Part shown: piece after piece, positions 52,775-61,746 of the stretch | Layout: every line of letters starts with the position of its first letter | Position numbering within the stretch: the stretch's first letter is position 1 | DNA from: JAGVIE01 sp964520905 | GTDB lineage: Bacteria; Bacteroidota; Ignavibacteria; UBA10030; SZUA-254 | Assembly: GCA_964520905.1 (NCBI GenBank) | Contig: CAZFQL010000011.1 | Coordinates: 1-64,000, forward strand | DNA length: 64,000 nucleotides | Reading direction: 5' to 3' | Notes under the pieces: model-generated | Told to the model about the DNA's origin: nothing | The model's database searches: none | Seen by the model: the letters and a program-made list of their open reading frames with translations, nothing else | Made by a program: the position numbers and the translations under genes

Positions 52775-53149
52775 ATGGACGAAAAAACACGAATCCTTAT
52801 AGTTGAAGATGATGAACAGCAAAGAGAATCCTTGCATGAACTTCTAACCGTAGAGGGGCATGATGTGAGGATGGCTTCTTCAGGGAATGAAGCAATACCG
52901 CTTATTTACGGCGTAGAATTTGATTTAGTCATTGTCGATTTGAAAATGCCTTACATTGATGGCTTCGAAGTCTTGAAATTTATCAAAGGTACATTCCCAA
53001 AGATGAAGGTGATAGTTTTAACCGCCTATGGTGATCTCATTAATATTGAAAAGTGTAAGAAGCTTGGCGCTGATGAGGTTATCGGGAAACCGTATAATAT
53101 CGAGTATCTGTTTTCTATTATAAAAGATTTACTTAAAAAGATAGAATAA
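52775..53149 (+). CDS. Single-domain response regulator
   Basis: 124 aa, a receiver domain alone: LIVEDDEQ acidic pair, Asp in VIVDLKMPY, Thr in VLTAYGD, Lys in IGKPYN. No output domain or kinase adjacent. It partly resembles the regulator at 15432 but is not its close copy. It may serve a phosphorelay with distant partners. Confidence 0.92.
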   Translation: MDEKTRILIVEDDEQQRESLHELLTVEGHDVRMASSGNEAIPLIYGVEFDLVIVDLKMPYIDGFEVLKFIKGTFPKMKVIVLTAYGDLINIEKCKKLGADEVIGKPYNIEYLFSIIKDLLKKIE

Positions 53150-53271
53150 ACTAATCCGTAGCATCACAAATTATTGCATTATTTGTAATCGAAGCACGAA
53201 TTATTTTGGCAAGTGATGTTTAGCCGGATAAAACGGGAAAGGGGAAATAATATTCATAGACGAAAAGTTAC

Positions 53272-53754
53272 TCAATTCACGGCTATTGAACTGCCCTTGA
53301 TAGAATGAAGTGTTGCGCTCCTCATTCTCAAAACACCATTGATTTGATATTGGTTCTTGATATCATGCCATAATTTGTAAGTATCTTCTATCGAGTTGTT
53401 AGAACCTACCCACACGAGATACAATAATGATTTCTCCGGAAGATTGTCTTCATAGACATCTACACGATATCCGGTTTTTAATAATCTCCTTTGAAGTTTA
53501 AAGGCATTGCTCTTCTTAGTGAATGCGCCTACTTGAATGGCATAATCAAAAGTCAATGTCGTGGAGTGGAAATTGTTTGTTATCTCATCGGATATAGAAG
53601 ATACCGTATTGATTTCACTCGAGTAAATATGAGTGAGATTTTCGGTTCTTGAAATCAATCTTAATGCATCCCATTTTGCATCCTGGGCGTACATGGTTTG
53701 TCCAAGAAGTATCAGGAAGAAAAGCATCATTATTTTTTTGTAAGAATCTATCAT
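53272..53754 (-). CDS. Exported SPOR-domain protein
   Basis: 160 aa from the ATG at 53754, preceded by AGGAG at 7 bases; an ATG 45 bases earlier lacks a site. Signal peptide (MMLFFLILLGQTMYAQ) and a SPOR-like C-terminal half: TFDYAIQVGAFTKKSNAFKL, then LLKTGYRVDVYED. SPOR domains bind denuded glycan strands at the division septum. Small and without other domains. Confidence 0.8.
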   Translation of the reverse strand: MIDSYKKIMMLFFLILLGQTMYAQDAKWDALRLISRTENLTHIYSSEINTVSSISDEITNNFHSTTLTFDYAIQVGAFTKKSNAFKLQRRLLKTGYRVDVYEDNLPEKSLLYLVWVGSNNSIEDTYKLWHDIKNQYQINGVLRMRSATLHSIKGSSIAVN

Positions 53755-54033
53755 AACATTTCTCCTTTCAGGATATAACTTAATTTCAACCATGCTCAAT
53801 ATATCATTTGTAGAAAGATATGGGAGTGATTCGGCTCATCCGGTTTTGTCTGTGTCACATCGATATTTTGATTGGATTCGGCATATGGATGATATGGAAA
53901 ATATAATTGGCGAAAGACGGCAGCAAATAACCGCCGGATTTTTGTTCTGTTGCAAAAGTTTTCAAAATTGGTTATTATTGAATGAGTTTATAACATTTCT
54001 TCATCATATTCGAGTAAAATTTGCCAAGATTCT

Positions 54034-54639
54034 ATGGATAAGTATCAAGAAAACCAGACCGATCCCGAAAAAAAAGAAGAACAAAAATCAGACAATCCCG
54101 CTCAGCTTCCGGAATTAACCGGTATCGACATGATCAGCTCGAAGGTGGTCGAGCTTGAAAATAGCATCAACCAGTACAGGGATCAGCTATTGCGGAAAGC
54201 TGCCGAGTTCGAAAACTATAAGAAACGCGTCGAGAACGATTCATCGAACATCATCAGATTTGCCAACGAGGACCTGATCGAGAAGCTACTGCCGGTACTT
54301 GATGATTTTGAGAGATCATTCGATGCTCTGAAAGATATCAGCTCGGAACGCGAGAGCTTCATCAAGGGAGTCGAAATGATTTACAATAAATTTAAAAGGG
54401 TTCTCGATTTGCAGGGTGTTAAACCGCTCGATGTAGTCGGGAAACCGTTCGACCCTGAACTGCATGACGCACTACTTCAGATGCCCTCGGCGGATCATCC
54501 TCCGCATACTGTCATGCAGGAAGTTGAGAAAGGTTACATGTTGAACGATCGGGTGATCCGGCACGCGAAGGTGATTGTTTCAACCGAACCACAAAGCAGT
54601 GATGAGCCGATACAAAATGATCTATCAGAAAGTGATTGA
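54034..54639 (+). CDS. grpE: Nucleotide exchange factor GrpE
   Basis: 201 aa. N-terminal charged tail, long coiled coil (residues about 35-85), then the head with LLPVLDDFERSFDAL, GVEMIYNKFKRVL and the end GYMLNDRVIRHAKVIVS. It releases ADP from DnaK. Followed within 12 bases by dnaJ. No CIRCE repeat is seen upstream; a TTGGTT-N17-TAACAT sequence at 53968-53996 could serve as promoter. Confidence 0.95.
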   Translation: MDKYQENQTDPEKKEEQKSDNPAQLPELTGIDMISSKVVELENSINQYRDQLLRKAAEFENYKKRVENDSSNIIRFANEDLIEKLLPVLDDFERSFDALKDISSERESFIKGVEMIYNKFKRVLDLQGVKPLDVVGKPFDPELHDALLQMPSADHPPHTVMQEVEKGYMLNDRVIRHAKVIVSTEPQSSDEPIQNDLSESD

Positions 54640-54650
54640 ACGAAAGAACT

Positions 54651-55826
54651 ATGTCGAAACGTGATTATTATGAAATATTGGAAGTCCAGCGAAATGCTTC
54701 TGAAGATGAGATCAAGAAGGCGTACCGCAAGGCGGCGATGAAATTCCATCCGGATCGAAATCCCGGTAATAAAGAAGCCGAGGAAAAGTTTAAGGAAGCC
54801 GCTGAAGCTTATGAAGTTTTAAGTGACGAAACAAAGCGCCAGCGATACAATCAGTTCGGACATGAAGGGCTAAGACCCGGGTCCGATTTCCACACATATA
54901 CCAATTTCGATGAAGTATTCCGACACTTCAGCGATATATTTGGCGCGGGAATTGGAGGAAGCATGTTTGAGGATGTTTTCACAGGCGGACGGGCATCTTC
55001 ACGCGGTCGTCAACAGGTAGGAGTACCCGGTTCCGATCTTAAGATACGTTTAAAACTCTCACTCGAAGAAATTGCGACCGGTGTCGAGAAGAAATTAAAG
55101 ATTAAAAAATGGAAAACATGCGATGTATGCCAGGGAACAGGCGCAAAATCAGATGCAGCCAAACTTACATGCCCGAACTGCAACGGTACCGGTGAGATTC
55201 GGCAAGTAACCCGTTCTGTATTCGGACAATTTGTAAATATAGCGACTTGCGGCAATTGCAACGGAGAGGGTAGAATTATTCGTGATCGCTGTCTGAGTTG
55301 TGGAGGCGAAGGCAGATTGCATGGTGAAACTACCATCAAGGTTAATGTTCCGGCTGGAGTCTCGGAAGGAAATTATATCCCGCTCCACGATCAGGGTAAT
55401 GCGGGACAGCGCGGCGGTCAACCGGGTGATCTGATCGTTATTATCGATGAAGAGCCTCATAAAATATTCACGCGAAGCGGGGAAGATGTAGTGCTCGATC
55501 TGCTAATCACTTACCCGCAGGCAGTTTTCGGAACTGAGATTGAGATACCGACACTTAACGGTAAAGCCCGATTGAAGATCGATCCGGCCACACAATCTGG
55601 AAAAATCTTGCGCATGCGTGCTAAGGGTATTCCCAGTTTACGCGGCGATTATCGCGGCGATCAGCTTGTTCGTGTAAACGTTTGGGTTCCAACACATATC
55701 TCAAAAGAAGATAAGGAATTGCTGAAAACTCTCGGGAAGAGTCCGGCTATCGAACCTAAAGAAGGAGACATATCTGCACATTCCGAGAAGAGCTTCTTCG
55801 AAAAAATGAAGAATATATTTTCGTAA
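54651..55826 (+). CDS. dnaJ: Chaperone protein DnaJ
   Basis: 391 aa from the ATG at 54651; a TTG 15 bases earlier is in the grpE end. J domain with HPD in MKFHPDRNPG, Gly/Phe-rich linker, four zinc repeats (CDVCQGTG, CPNCNGTG, CGNCNGEG, CLSCGGEG) and the C-terminal peptide-binding domain. It stimulates DnaK. Operon with grpE; the ComEA-like gene starts 4 bases later. Confidence 0.97.
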   Translation: MSKRDYYEILEVQRNASEDEIKKAYRKAAMKFHPDRNPGNKEAEEKFKEAAEAYEVLSDETKRQRYNQFGHEGLRPGSDFHTYTNFDEVFRHFSDIFGAGIGGSMFEDVFTGGRASSRGRQQVGVPGSDLKIRLKLSLEEIATGVEKKLKIKKWKTCDVCQGTGAKSDAAKLTCPNCNGTGEIRQVTRSVFGQFVNIATCGNCNGEGRIIRDRCLSCGGEGRLHGETTIKVNVPAGVSEGNYIPLHDQGNAGQRGGQPGDLIVIIDEEPHKIFTRSGEDVVLDLLITYPQAVFGTEIEIPTLNGKARLKIDPATQSGKILRMRAKGIPSLRGDYRGDQLVRVNVWVPTHISKEDKELLKTLGKSPAIEPKEGDISAHSEKSFFEKMKNIFS

Positions 55827-55830
55827 TGCA

Positions 55831-56319
55831 ATGAACTTTCTAAATAAATTCAATCAATCGTTCGGTTTTACTCAAACGGAAAGTCGGGTGGTTCTTTTTC
55901 TAATTCTTGCATTTCTTGCCGGCATCGGTATAAAAACATTCAAAGGGAACAGCGGCACAGCAAAGAAATTCAATTACGCTTCGTTGGATTCCGAGTTTGA
56001 AGCTCGCTCACGCACGATTCAGCAAACCGATTCTGTATACGTAAAAGTATCCGAAACGGATAGCGAGTCCGATGAAACGTCATCGAAACATTCTGCCGCT
56101 GATAAACAGATCGACCGTGACGTGAAAATCGATCTCAATAAAGCGACTAATGAAGAATTGGTCAAACTTCCGGGCATCGGTAAAGCGATGGCTGAGCGCA
56201 TCATAAAATATCGCGAAGAGAATGGCGCATTCACTAAGATCGAAGGATTAATGAAAGTCAAAGGTATCGGCAAGAAGAAATTCGATAAGCTCGCACCATA
56301 CATCATTGCGGGAAAATAA
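55831..56319 (+). CDS. ComEA-like helix-hairpin-helix protein
   Basis: 162 aa. One N-terminal membrane segment (residues 20-36, VVLFLILAFLAGIGIKTF), a Ser/Asp-rich linker, then a double HhH domain: IDLNKATNEELVKLPGIGKA and GAFTKIEGLMKVKGIGKKKF. ComEA proteins bind DNA in the periplasm during uptake. Placed between dnaJ and a PilM-like gene. Confidence 0.88.
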   Translation: MNFLNKFNQSFGFTQTESRVVLFLILAFLAGIGIKTFKGNSGTAKKFNYASLDSEFEARSRTIQQTDSVYVKVSETDSESDETSSKHSAADKQIDRDVKIDLNKATNEELVKLPGIGKAMAERIIKYREENGAFTKIEGLMKVKGIGKKKFDKLAPYIIAGK

Positions 56320-56322
56320 ATT

Positions 56323-57189
56323 ATGGCAAAAGAAATTATCGCAGGTATCGGTGTCTCGGAACGTGTCGCCCATCTTACGGTCTTTGAAGTTAGGGAACAC
56401 AAAACCAAACTTTTGCATCTTGAAGAATTTACGAAAAGTATCGAAGACGATCTCTGGTTTCTCAGGCAGGTTGCAGATTCGGGAAATCGCGCGCTGAAAA
56501 ATCTCTCAAAAGTATCTGTAGCAATCGATGCAAATTCCGCCTTTCTTCATTTATTCCCAATGGATACAACGCTTACACAGCCGGAACAGAATGATCACGT
56601 GCACTGGGAGCTTGCCAATAATATTCGGGAATATCATGCTCAGGATTTTGTTCATGATATTCATACTCTTAAAGTTCAGGCGCGGGAACAGGTGGCTGAT
56701 GTACTGGTCGTTGCAGTCAGGCGGTTGTTTCTGAATAAGATTCAGGAATTTCTAAATGCAAAGAAGCTGGAGCTTCACATCGCCGATACAAATTATTTTG
56801 GAGCCGAGCAGGCATTATATCTAAATTATCCGGAAAATAAAATAAGGACCTACGCTTTGATATGTTCCGCCGAACAGCGCGTCGATATTGGTATTGAAAA
56901 AAATGGAAGATTGATTCATTACGGATATACATTGAGCAATTCTCCGGATGAGATCGTCAAACTGATGAAACGCATCGCCGGAGATGCCGCGATAGATCAG
57001 ATATTATGCTGCGGATCTTATGTACAGCCGCATCTGATAGATTTAATCCACAACTCCACCGAAATACCGATTGAACTGCTCAATCCGTTCCGGCAATTTA
57101 TTAAGACATCAACTTTCAGCGAGTTCAACAGTTTCAACGGGCGGAAACACCGCTACGCCGCATCGACAGGCGTTGCATTATGGAAGTAA
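56323..57189 (+). CDS. PilM-like actin-fold protein
   Basis: 288 aa, cytoplasmic. It begins AKEIIAGIGVSERVAHLTVFEV and has the alternating strand/helix pattern of PilM/FtsA-type actin folds (VSVAIDANSAFLHLFPMD, ALICSAEQRVDIGIEKNGRL, ILCCGSYVQPHLIDLI). PilM organises the inner-membrane base of type IV pili, but no pilN/O/P genes are beside it. It starts 3 bases after the ComEA-like gene. Assignment is moderate; another ASKHA-fold role is possible. Confidence 0.6.
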   Translation: MAKEIIAGIGVSERVAHLTVFEVREHKTKLLHLEEFTKSIEDDLWFLRQVADSGNRALKNLSKVSVAIDANSAFLHLFPMDTTLTQPEQNDHVHWELANNIREYHAQDFVHDIHTLKVQAREQVADVLVVAVRRLFLNKIQEFLNAKKLELHIADTNYFGAEQALYLNYPENKIRTYALICSAEQRVDIGIEKNGRLIHYGYTLSNSPDEIVKLMKRIAGDAAIDQILCCGSYVQPHLIDLIHNSTEIPIELLNPFRQFIKTSTFSEFNSFNGRKHRYAASTGVALWK

Positions 57190-57193
57190 GACG

Positions 57194-57760
57194 ATGAGAA
57201 TTATTACTGGAAAATATAAAGGCAAAACGCTGGAATCTCTTCCGGACAGCAGTGTTCGACCGGCTACTGACCGTGTGAAAACCACCATTTACGATATGCT
57301 TCAAAACCGGTTGAGGGTTATCGATGCCGCCGTGCTCGATCTGTTTGCGGGAAGCGGCAACCTCGGATTTGAAGCTCTCAGCCGCGGAGCTAAACGGGTT
57401 GTGTTCGTTGACAGTAATAATCATGTCCTCGATATCATCGAGAAGAATGCGGAAAACTTAAACTGCCTCAGCGATACTATTATCGCTCAGGGTGATGCGT
57501 TATTGTTTGTTGAAAGGACGACAGACCGGTTCGATTTGATTTTTGCCGACCCGCCCTATACATATGAAAGGATTAAAGATATTCCCACGGTGATATTTCA
57601 GAAGAAGATTCTGAAAGAGGAAGGTTATCTTATCATCGAGCATTCAAAGCATACGATATTTGAGCCGTCACCGGATTACAAGTTAGCTGTTCAGAAGGAA
57701 TTCGGCAACACGCGAGTGAGTTTCTTCGTCTATCCAAACGATAAAGGAGATGAACAATGA
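57194..57760 (+). CDS. rsmD: 16S rRNA (guanine966-N2)-methyltransferase
   Basis: 188 aa from the ATG at 57194, 4 bases after the PilM-like gene. RITGKYKGKTLESLPD-like start (MRIITGKYKGKTLE), RPATDRVKTTIYDML, AdoMet motif LDLFAGSGNLGFEALSRGA and catalytic FADPPY. Modifies G966 of 16S rRNA. It ends overlapping coaD by ATGA, a common pairing across bacteria. Confidence 0.95.
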   Translation: MRIITGKYKGKTLESLPDSSVRPATDRVKTTIYDMLQNRLRVIDAAVLDLFAGSGNLGFEALSRGAKRVVFVDSNNHVLDIIEKNAENLNCLSDTIIAQGDALLFVERTTDRFDLIFADPPYTYERIKDIPTVIFQKKILKEEGYLIIEHSKHTIFEPSPDYKLAVQKEFGNTRVSFFVYPNDKGDEQ

Positions 57761-58233
57761 GAATCGCTATTTATCCAGGAACGTTCGATCCCGTTACTTT
57801 CGGTCATATAGATGTCATTGAAAGAGCGCGGGAGATTTTCGATAAAGTAATAGTGATGGTTGCGCGTAATACATCGAAGACGCCCCTCTTCAGCACTGAG
57901 GAGCGTGTAATGATGATTAAAGATGTTGTGAAGAAATATAAGAATGTTGAAGTGGAGAGTTTTCAGGGATTGCTTGTAAATTACGCGCGGAAGAAAAAAG
58001 CCAAGGCGATAGTACGCGGTCTTCGCGCAGTTTCTGATTTCGAGTATGAGTTCCAGATGGCGCTGACGAACCGCAAACTTGCCGAAGAAATCACAACCGT
58101 TTTCCTGATGCCGCATGAAAAATACACATACCTCAACTCGAGCATCGTGCGTGAGATTGCGTTGATGGGCGGAGATGTTTCGGAGTTTGTGCCGGCGAGC
58201 GTGAAGAAGGCATTAGTGAAGAAAATAAAATAA
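57757..58233 (+). CDS. coaD: Phosphopantetheine adenylyltransferase
   Basis: 158 aa. Nucleotidyl-transfer motif GTFDPVTFGHIDV, then VRGLRAVSDFEYEFQMA and the ISSxxREIA-like end (NSSIVREIALMGGDV). Makes dephospho-CoA from phosphopantetheine and ATP. Overlaps rsmD by 4 bases. Full length. Confidence 0.97.
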   Translation: MRIAIYPGTFDPVTFGHIDVIERAREIFDKVIVMVARNTSKTPLFSTEERVMMIKDVVKKYKNVEVESFQGLLVNYARKKKAKAIVRGLRAVSDFEYEFQMALTNRKLAEEITTVFLMPHEKYTYLNSSIVREIALMGGDVSEFVPASVKKALVKKIK

Positions 58234-58254
58234 TACACCCTATTGGGATTTTAC

Positions 58255-58283
58255 TTGACACTTCAATGAAGATTGCGTAAATT
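58255..58283 (+). promoter_or_regulatory. Candidate promoter upstream of the catalase gene
   Basis: TTGACA (58255-58260), 17-base spacer, TAAATT (58278-58283), close to the classical sigma-70 consensus. It is about 190 bases before the catalase start, leaving a long leader. Whether this host uses such promoters is not shown here. Confidence 0.35.
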
Positions 58284-58473
58284 CTTGCAATGAGAAGACA
58301 CGATGCGCGAGGGAGTTGCTCGGAACATTAGGAAGTACTCCATGTTTGCTCGGACCCAGCTTTATTGGGATACTTCTCAATCAACATTAGTTGTCATGCA
58401 CGGCGGAGAAGATAAAAAGTGTTCATACCCAATTTTGTTCGTTGTTTAACCAAATAACAAAGGAGTAACCACT

Positions 58474-59934
58474 ATGATCAAGAAAAAGACACTCACAACC
58501 GAATCTGGAGCACCCGTTCCCGACAACCAAAATTCTCAGACAGCCGGACCTAATGGACCAGTATTGCTCCAAGACCATCATTTAATCGAGAAGCTTGCCC
58601 GCTTTGAACGCGAGCGGATTCCCGAACGCGTCGTACACGCTAAGGGTTCAGGCGCGTATGGCTACTTCGAGGTAACAAAAGACATTACGCGTTACACCAA
58701 AGCGAAGTTTCTAAGTCAAGTCGGTAAACGCACCGAGATTTTCATTCGCTTCTCGACAGTTGCAGGTGAGAAAGGATCCGCCGACACGGTGCGCGACCCG
58801 CGTGGTTTCGCGATCAAGTTCTACACAGAGGATGGTAACTATGATCTGGTGGGGAACGACACGCCGATCTTCTTCCTTCGCGATCCGCTGAAGTTTGCCG
58901 ACTTCATTCACTCTCAGAAAAGAGATCCATATACCAACGTGCAAGAGCCGGACAATGTATGGGACTTTTTCTCTCTTTCTCCAGAAGCCACGCATCAGTT
59001 CACTTGGCTGTTCGGCGACCGAGGCATCCCGGCAAGTTATCGAAACATGGACGGCTTTGGCTCTCACACCTTTCAATGGGTAAATGCTAAAGGCGAAGCT
59101 TTCTGGGTCAAATACCACTTTAAGACCGATCAGGGCATTCGATGTCTCACATCAAAAGATGCTGCACGGATTGCCGGTGAGAATCCTGATTATCACCACC
59201 TGGATTTACTACACACCATCGAGCGCGGTGAATATCCGTCTTGGACATTGAAGATGCAGATCATGCATGTCTCCGAAGCAGCAAATTACAGATTCAATCC
59301 ATTTGATCTAACAAAAGTCTGGCTGCATAAGGATTATCCGCTCATTGAGGTTGGCAAATTGGTACTCAATCGCAATCCCGATAACTATTTTGCTGATGTT
59401 GAACAAGCAGCTTTCAACCCGGCGAATTTTGTCCCTGGCATTGGTCCCTCACCGGATAAGATGTTGCAAGGACGCTTGTTCGCATACGGCGATGCACAAC
59501 GTTATCGACTTGGTGTCAATCATACTTCGCTTCCCGTCAACAAGCCGCACGCAGTTGAAACTCTTAATTATGGCAGAGACGGACAAATGCGTTTCGATGG
59601 CAACACTGCTCGCGAGAAGAATTATGAACCGAACAGTTTCGGCGGTCCCGCTCAAAGCAATGAGCCAACGTATGCACCAATCGAAGTTCATGGAACAACC
59701 GGTTCATTCGCATGGGAACGTCACAAGGACGATAATAACTTTGTGCAGGCAGGTAATCTGTACAGGTTGATGAGCGAGGATGAAAAGAATCGTCTCGTTG
59801 AAAATATTGCGAATAGTTTATCGCATGTTAGTCGCGAGGAAATCATCGAACGCACGATCAGCAATTTCCGAAACGCTGACACTGATTATGGAAATCGTAT
59901 AGCAAAAGCTGTTCAGACCCTGCGGAAACATTGA
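58474..59934 (+). CDS. katA: Haem catalase (small-subunit, clade 3 type)
   Basis: 486 aa. Distal His in ERVVHAKGSGAYGYFE, Asn in FYTEDGNYDLVGNDTPIFF region (GNYDLVGNDTPIFFLRD), haem-ligand Tyr in RLFAYGDAQRYRLG. Strong AAGGAG lies 8 bases before the ATG. No export signal, so it is cytosolic. Followed by a dihaem peroxidase-like gene, making a peroxide-stress neighbourhood. Length matches the small-subunit group. Confidence 0.97.
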   Translation: MIKKKTLTTESGAPVPDNQNSQTAGPNGPVLLQDHHLIEKLARFERERIPERVVHAKGSGAYGYFEVTKDITRYTKAKFLSQVGKRTEIFIRFSTVAGEKGSADTVRDPRGFAIKFYTEDGNYDLVGNDTPIFFLRDPLKFADFIHSQKRDPYTNVQEPDNVWDFFSLSPEATHQFTWLFGDRGIPASYRNMDGFGSHTFQWVNAKGEAFWVKYHFKTDQGIRCLTSKDAARIAGENPDYHHLDLLHTIERGEYPSWTLKMQIMHVSEAANYRFNPFDLTKVWLHKDYPLIEVGKLVLNRNPDNYFADVEQAAFNPANFVPGIGPSPDKMLQGRLFAYGDAQRYRLGVNHTSLPVNKPHAVETLNYGRDGQMRFDGNTAREKNYEPNSFGGPAQSNEPTYAPIEVHGTTGSFAWERHKDDNNFVQAGNLYRLMSEDEKNRLVENIANSLSHVSREEIIERTISNFRNADTDYGNRIAKAVQTLRKH

Positions 59935-59975
59935 CCGCCATTTCGGTCAAGCTGCAGCACATTCTTCAAAATAAT

Positions 59976-60011
59976 AAAAGGAGGTGATAGTAGACAGTGA
60001 TTCGTCTTTAA
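59976..60011 (+). promoter_or_regulatory. Orphan full-length Shine-Dalgarno with a 4-codon frame
   Basis: AAAAGGAGGTGAT (59976-59988) complements the 16S rRNA 3' end almost fully. It is followed at 9 bases by GTG-ATT-CGT-CTT-TAA (59997-60011). No longer frame begins here. It lies upstream of the second ribosome site used by the peroxidase-like gene, so it could be a leader or standby site. Confidence 0.4.
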
Positions 60012-60075
60012 ATAACAATATTCAAATAACCATAATATAAAGGAGACACAACCATGTTACACGCAAAGAAATACT

Positions 60076-61428
60076 ATGTTGGGGTTCCTCTTGATCCCCA
60101 TGTTATTGTTTGTAAGCCTGGCAATCTCTTTCGCTCAAGAGAAGAGGGAGTCAAGCTACTCGCCGGTAATTGAAGAACCGTTTGAAAAAGTTATGGCTCA
60201 AGACAAAGCCCAAAAGGCGGGTGTAATGAAGCGCCACATGGATCTACTCAATGAGCGCTACGATCTTTCCAAGAAAGTCACAACTGACGTTACAATGTCT
60301 AAAGGGAAACCGTTGCCTGTCGGACCGACTGCCAAATTGAAAAGCGGATTGACATGGGAGAAATTAGCTGGCATGACTTCACAGGAGATTAAGGAGAAAG
60401 GATTGTTTCCTTATCTTCCTTTGCCCCATCCTAATCACGCTTCCGGCGGAATGCTTTTCTCGCAGATGCAAATAAAGCAATTTCCACGACTGGAGCGATT
60501 TGATTTGGACTTTGACATACCAGAACACTTTCTGCCCGAATTTCCACCTGCGATTTTCTTGACCACTCACAAAGACATGAGAGACGTTTCTCAGGGCAAG
60601 GTGGTAACAATTGATAACTACTACGAAATATTTAACGGCATACTAAACCCAAAGCAGTTAGAGGGACTACGGCTTTTGGTTACGCAGTTTCCTCAACAAC
60701 AGTTTAATGCAACGGCAGACCGAAAGAGTGAAAAGCCAAGCTTGGGTGTAACCTGCTTCGATTGCCATGTGAATGGGCATACATCGGCAGCGACGCATCT
60801 TGTTGGAGATATCCGACCACAGTCTCACCGAAACCGCATTGAAACCCCCACTTTGCGCGGCGTTAACATTCAACGTCTTTTTGGCTCACAGCGCGCTCTG
60901 AAAACCATTGAGGATTTTACAGAGTTCGAACAACGCGCCGCTTATTTTGATGGAGACCATTTGACCGCCAGCAAAAAAGGAGTAAACATCCTTGAACGAG
61001 GGAGTCAGGTTCACTTCATGGCTGAGTTCCAGGCACTTCTCGATTTTCCGCCTGCACCAAAACTCGATATTTACGGTCGGCTCGATCCGAAAAAGGCAAC
61101 CGATTCGGAGAAGAGAGGCGAGTCCATCTTTTTTGGTAAGGGGAAGTGTGCCGTTTGCCATGACGCCCCTTACTATACGGACAACCAGATGCATGATATG
61201 CAAGTAGAGAGATTCTATAAGGCACAGACGATCAACGATCAATACATTCGTGCCGAAGGGCCCATTAAAACTTTTCCACTGAGAGGTATAAAAGACTCTC
61301 CTCCGTATTTGCATGACGGACGGCTCCTGACGTTGGAGGACGTTGTTGAATTCTTTAACCTTGTTCAACAACTCAATCTTAGTAGCCAAGAGAAAAAGGA
61401 TCTAGTTGCGTTTCTCAGGCAGTTGTGA
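60076..61428 (+). CDS. Exported dihaem cytochrome c peroxidase-like protein (MauG/CcpA family)
   Basis: 450 aa in this frame. Signal peptide-like start (MLGFLLIPMLLFVSLAISFAQ), haem motifs CFDCH and CAVCH, and TPTLRGVN and TFPLRGIKDSPPYLHDGR, the usual MauG/CcpA surroundings. Probably reduces peroxide in the periplasm. The best ribosome site (AAGGAG at 60042) serves an ATG at 60054 in another frame: MLHAKKY there joins naturally to MLGFLLIP here if one base is removed. So the start may be frameshifted, by error or mutation. It is downstream of katA. Confidence 0.85.
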   Translation: MLGFLLIPMLLFVSLAISFAQEKRESSYSPVIEEPFEKVMAQDKAQKAGVMKRHMDLLNERYDLSKKVTTDVTMSKGKPLPVGPTAKLKSGLTWEKLAGMTSQEIKEKGLFPYLPLPHPNHASGGMLFSQMQIKQFPRLERFDLDFDIPEHFLPEFPPAIFLTTHKDMRDVSQGKVVTIDNYYEIFNGILNPKQLEGLRLLVTQFPQQQFNATADRKSEKPSLGVTCFDCHVNGHTSAATHLVGDIRPQSHRNRIETPTLRGVNIQRLFGSQRALKTIEDFTEFEQRAAYFDGDHLTASKKGVNILERGSQVHFMAEFQALLDFPPAPKLDIYGRLDPKKATDSEKRGESIFFGKGKCAVCHDAPYYTDNQMHDMQVERFYKAQTINDQYIRAEGPIKTFPLRGIKDSPPYLHDGRLLTLEDVVEFFNLVQQLNLSSQEKKDLVAFLRQL

Positions 61429-61746
61429 TCCGATTAACCATAGCAGATTCAGCCGGAGGCTGATGAGCCTCTGGCTCAATTGAATGGCTTTTGAGGCAAG
61501 CACCGTACGGCGGCTATTAATGGGCGCCACGCTGCTTGTGCATTTTGTAAGAAAACGGTTAATCTCAATTCAGAATAAGTACAGTGCTTGCTCAAGCCCG
61601 CCCCTAATTTGCTAAAGTATTGGTGGGCGGGCTTGCGTGGTGCCTTGAATGTTGGGCGAAATGTTTCAGAATGTTCGTCTATATATTTACATTGTAAATT
61701 GAAAAACTAAATCACCATCATATTTCACAAGCAAAGGAGAAACATC
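61429..61746. other. Non-coding stretch with hairpins between peroxidase and carbonic anhydrase genes
   Basis: No reading frame with coding character. GCCGGAGGCT-GATG-AGCCTCTGGC (61452-61475) follows the peroxidase stop by 23 bases and may end its transcript. A stronger stem, CAAGCCCGCCC (61593-61603) with GGGCGGGCTTG (61625-61635), has a 21-base loop. GCAAGCAC near 61499 and GCTTGTGC near 61533 also pair. GTTGGGC at 61650 resembles an integron core but has no partner. Confidence 0.5.

Noticed and set aside
53800..54033. CIRCE heat-shock operator before grpE
   Set aside because: No TTAGCACTC-N9-GAGTGCTAA sequence or close variant is present.
53792..54118. 108-codon plus-strand frame before grpE
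   Set aside because: Overlaps grpE in another frame, lacks a domain and has poor composition.
61650..61656. GTTGGGC as an integron core site after the peroxidase gene
   Set aside because: No matching R-Y-Y-Y-A-A-C partner at a suitable distance; the nearby hairpins do not form an attC layout.
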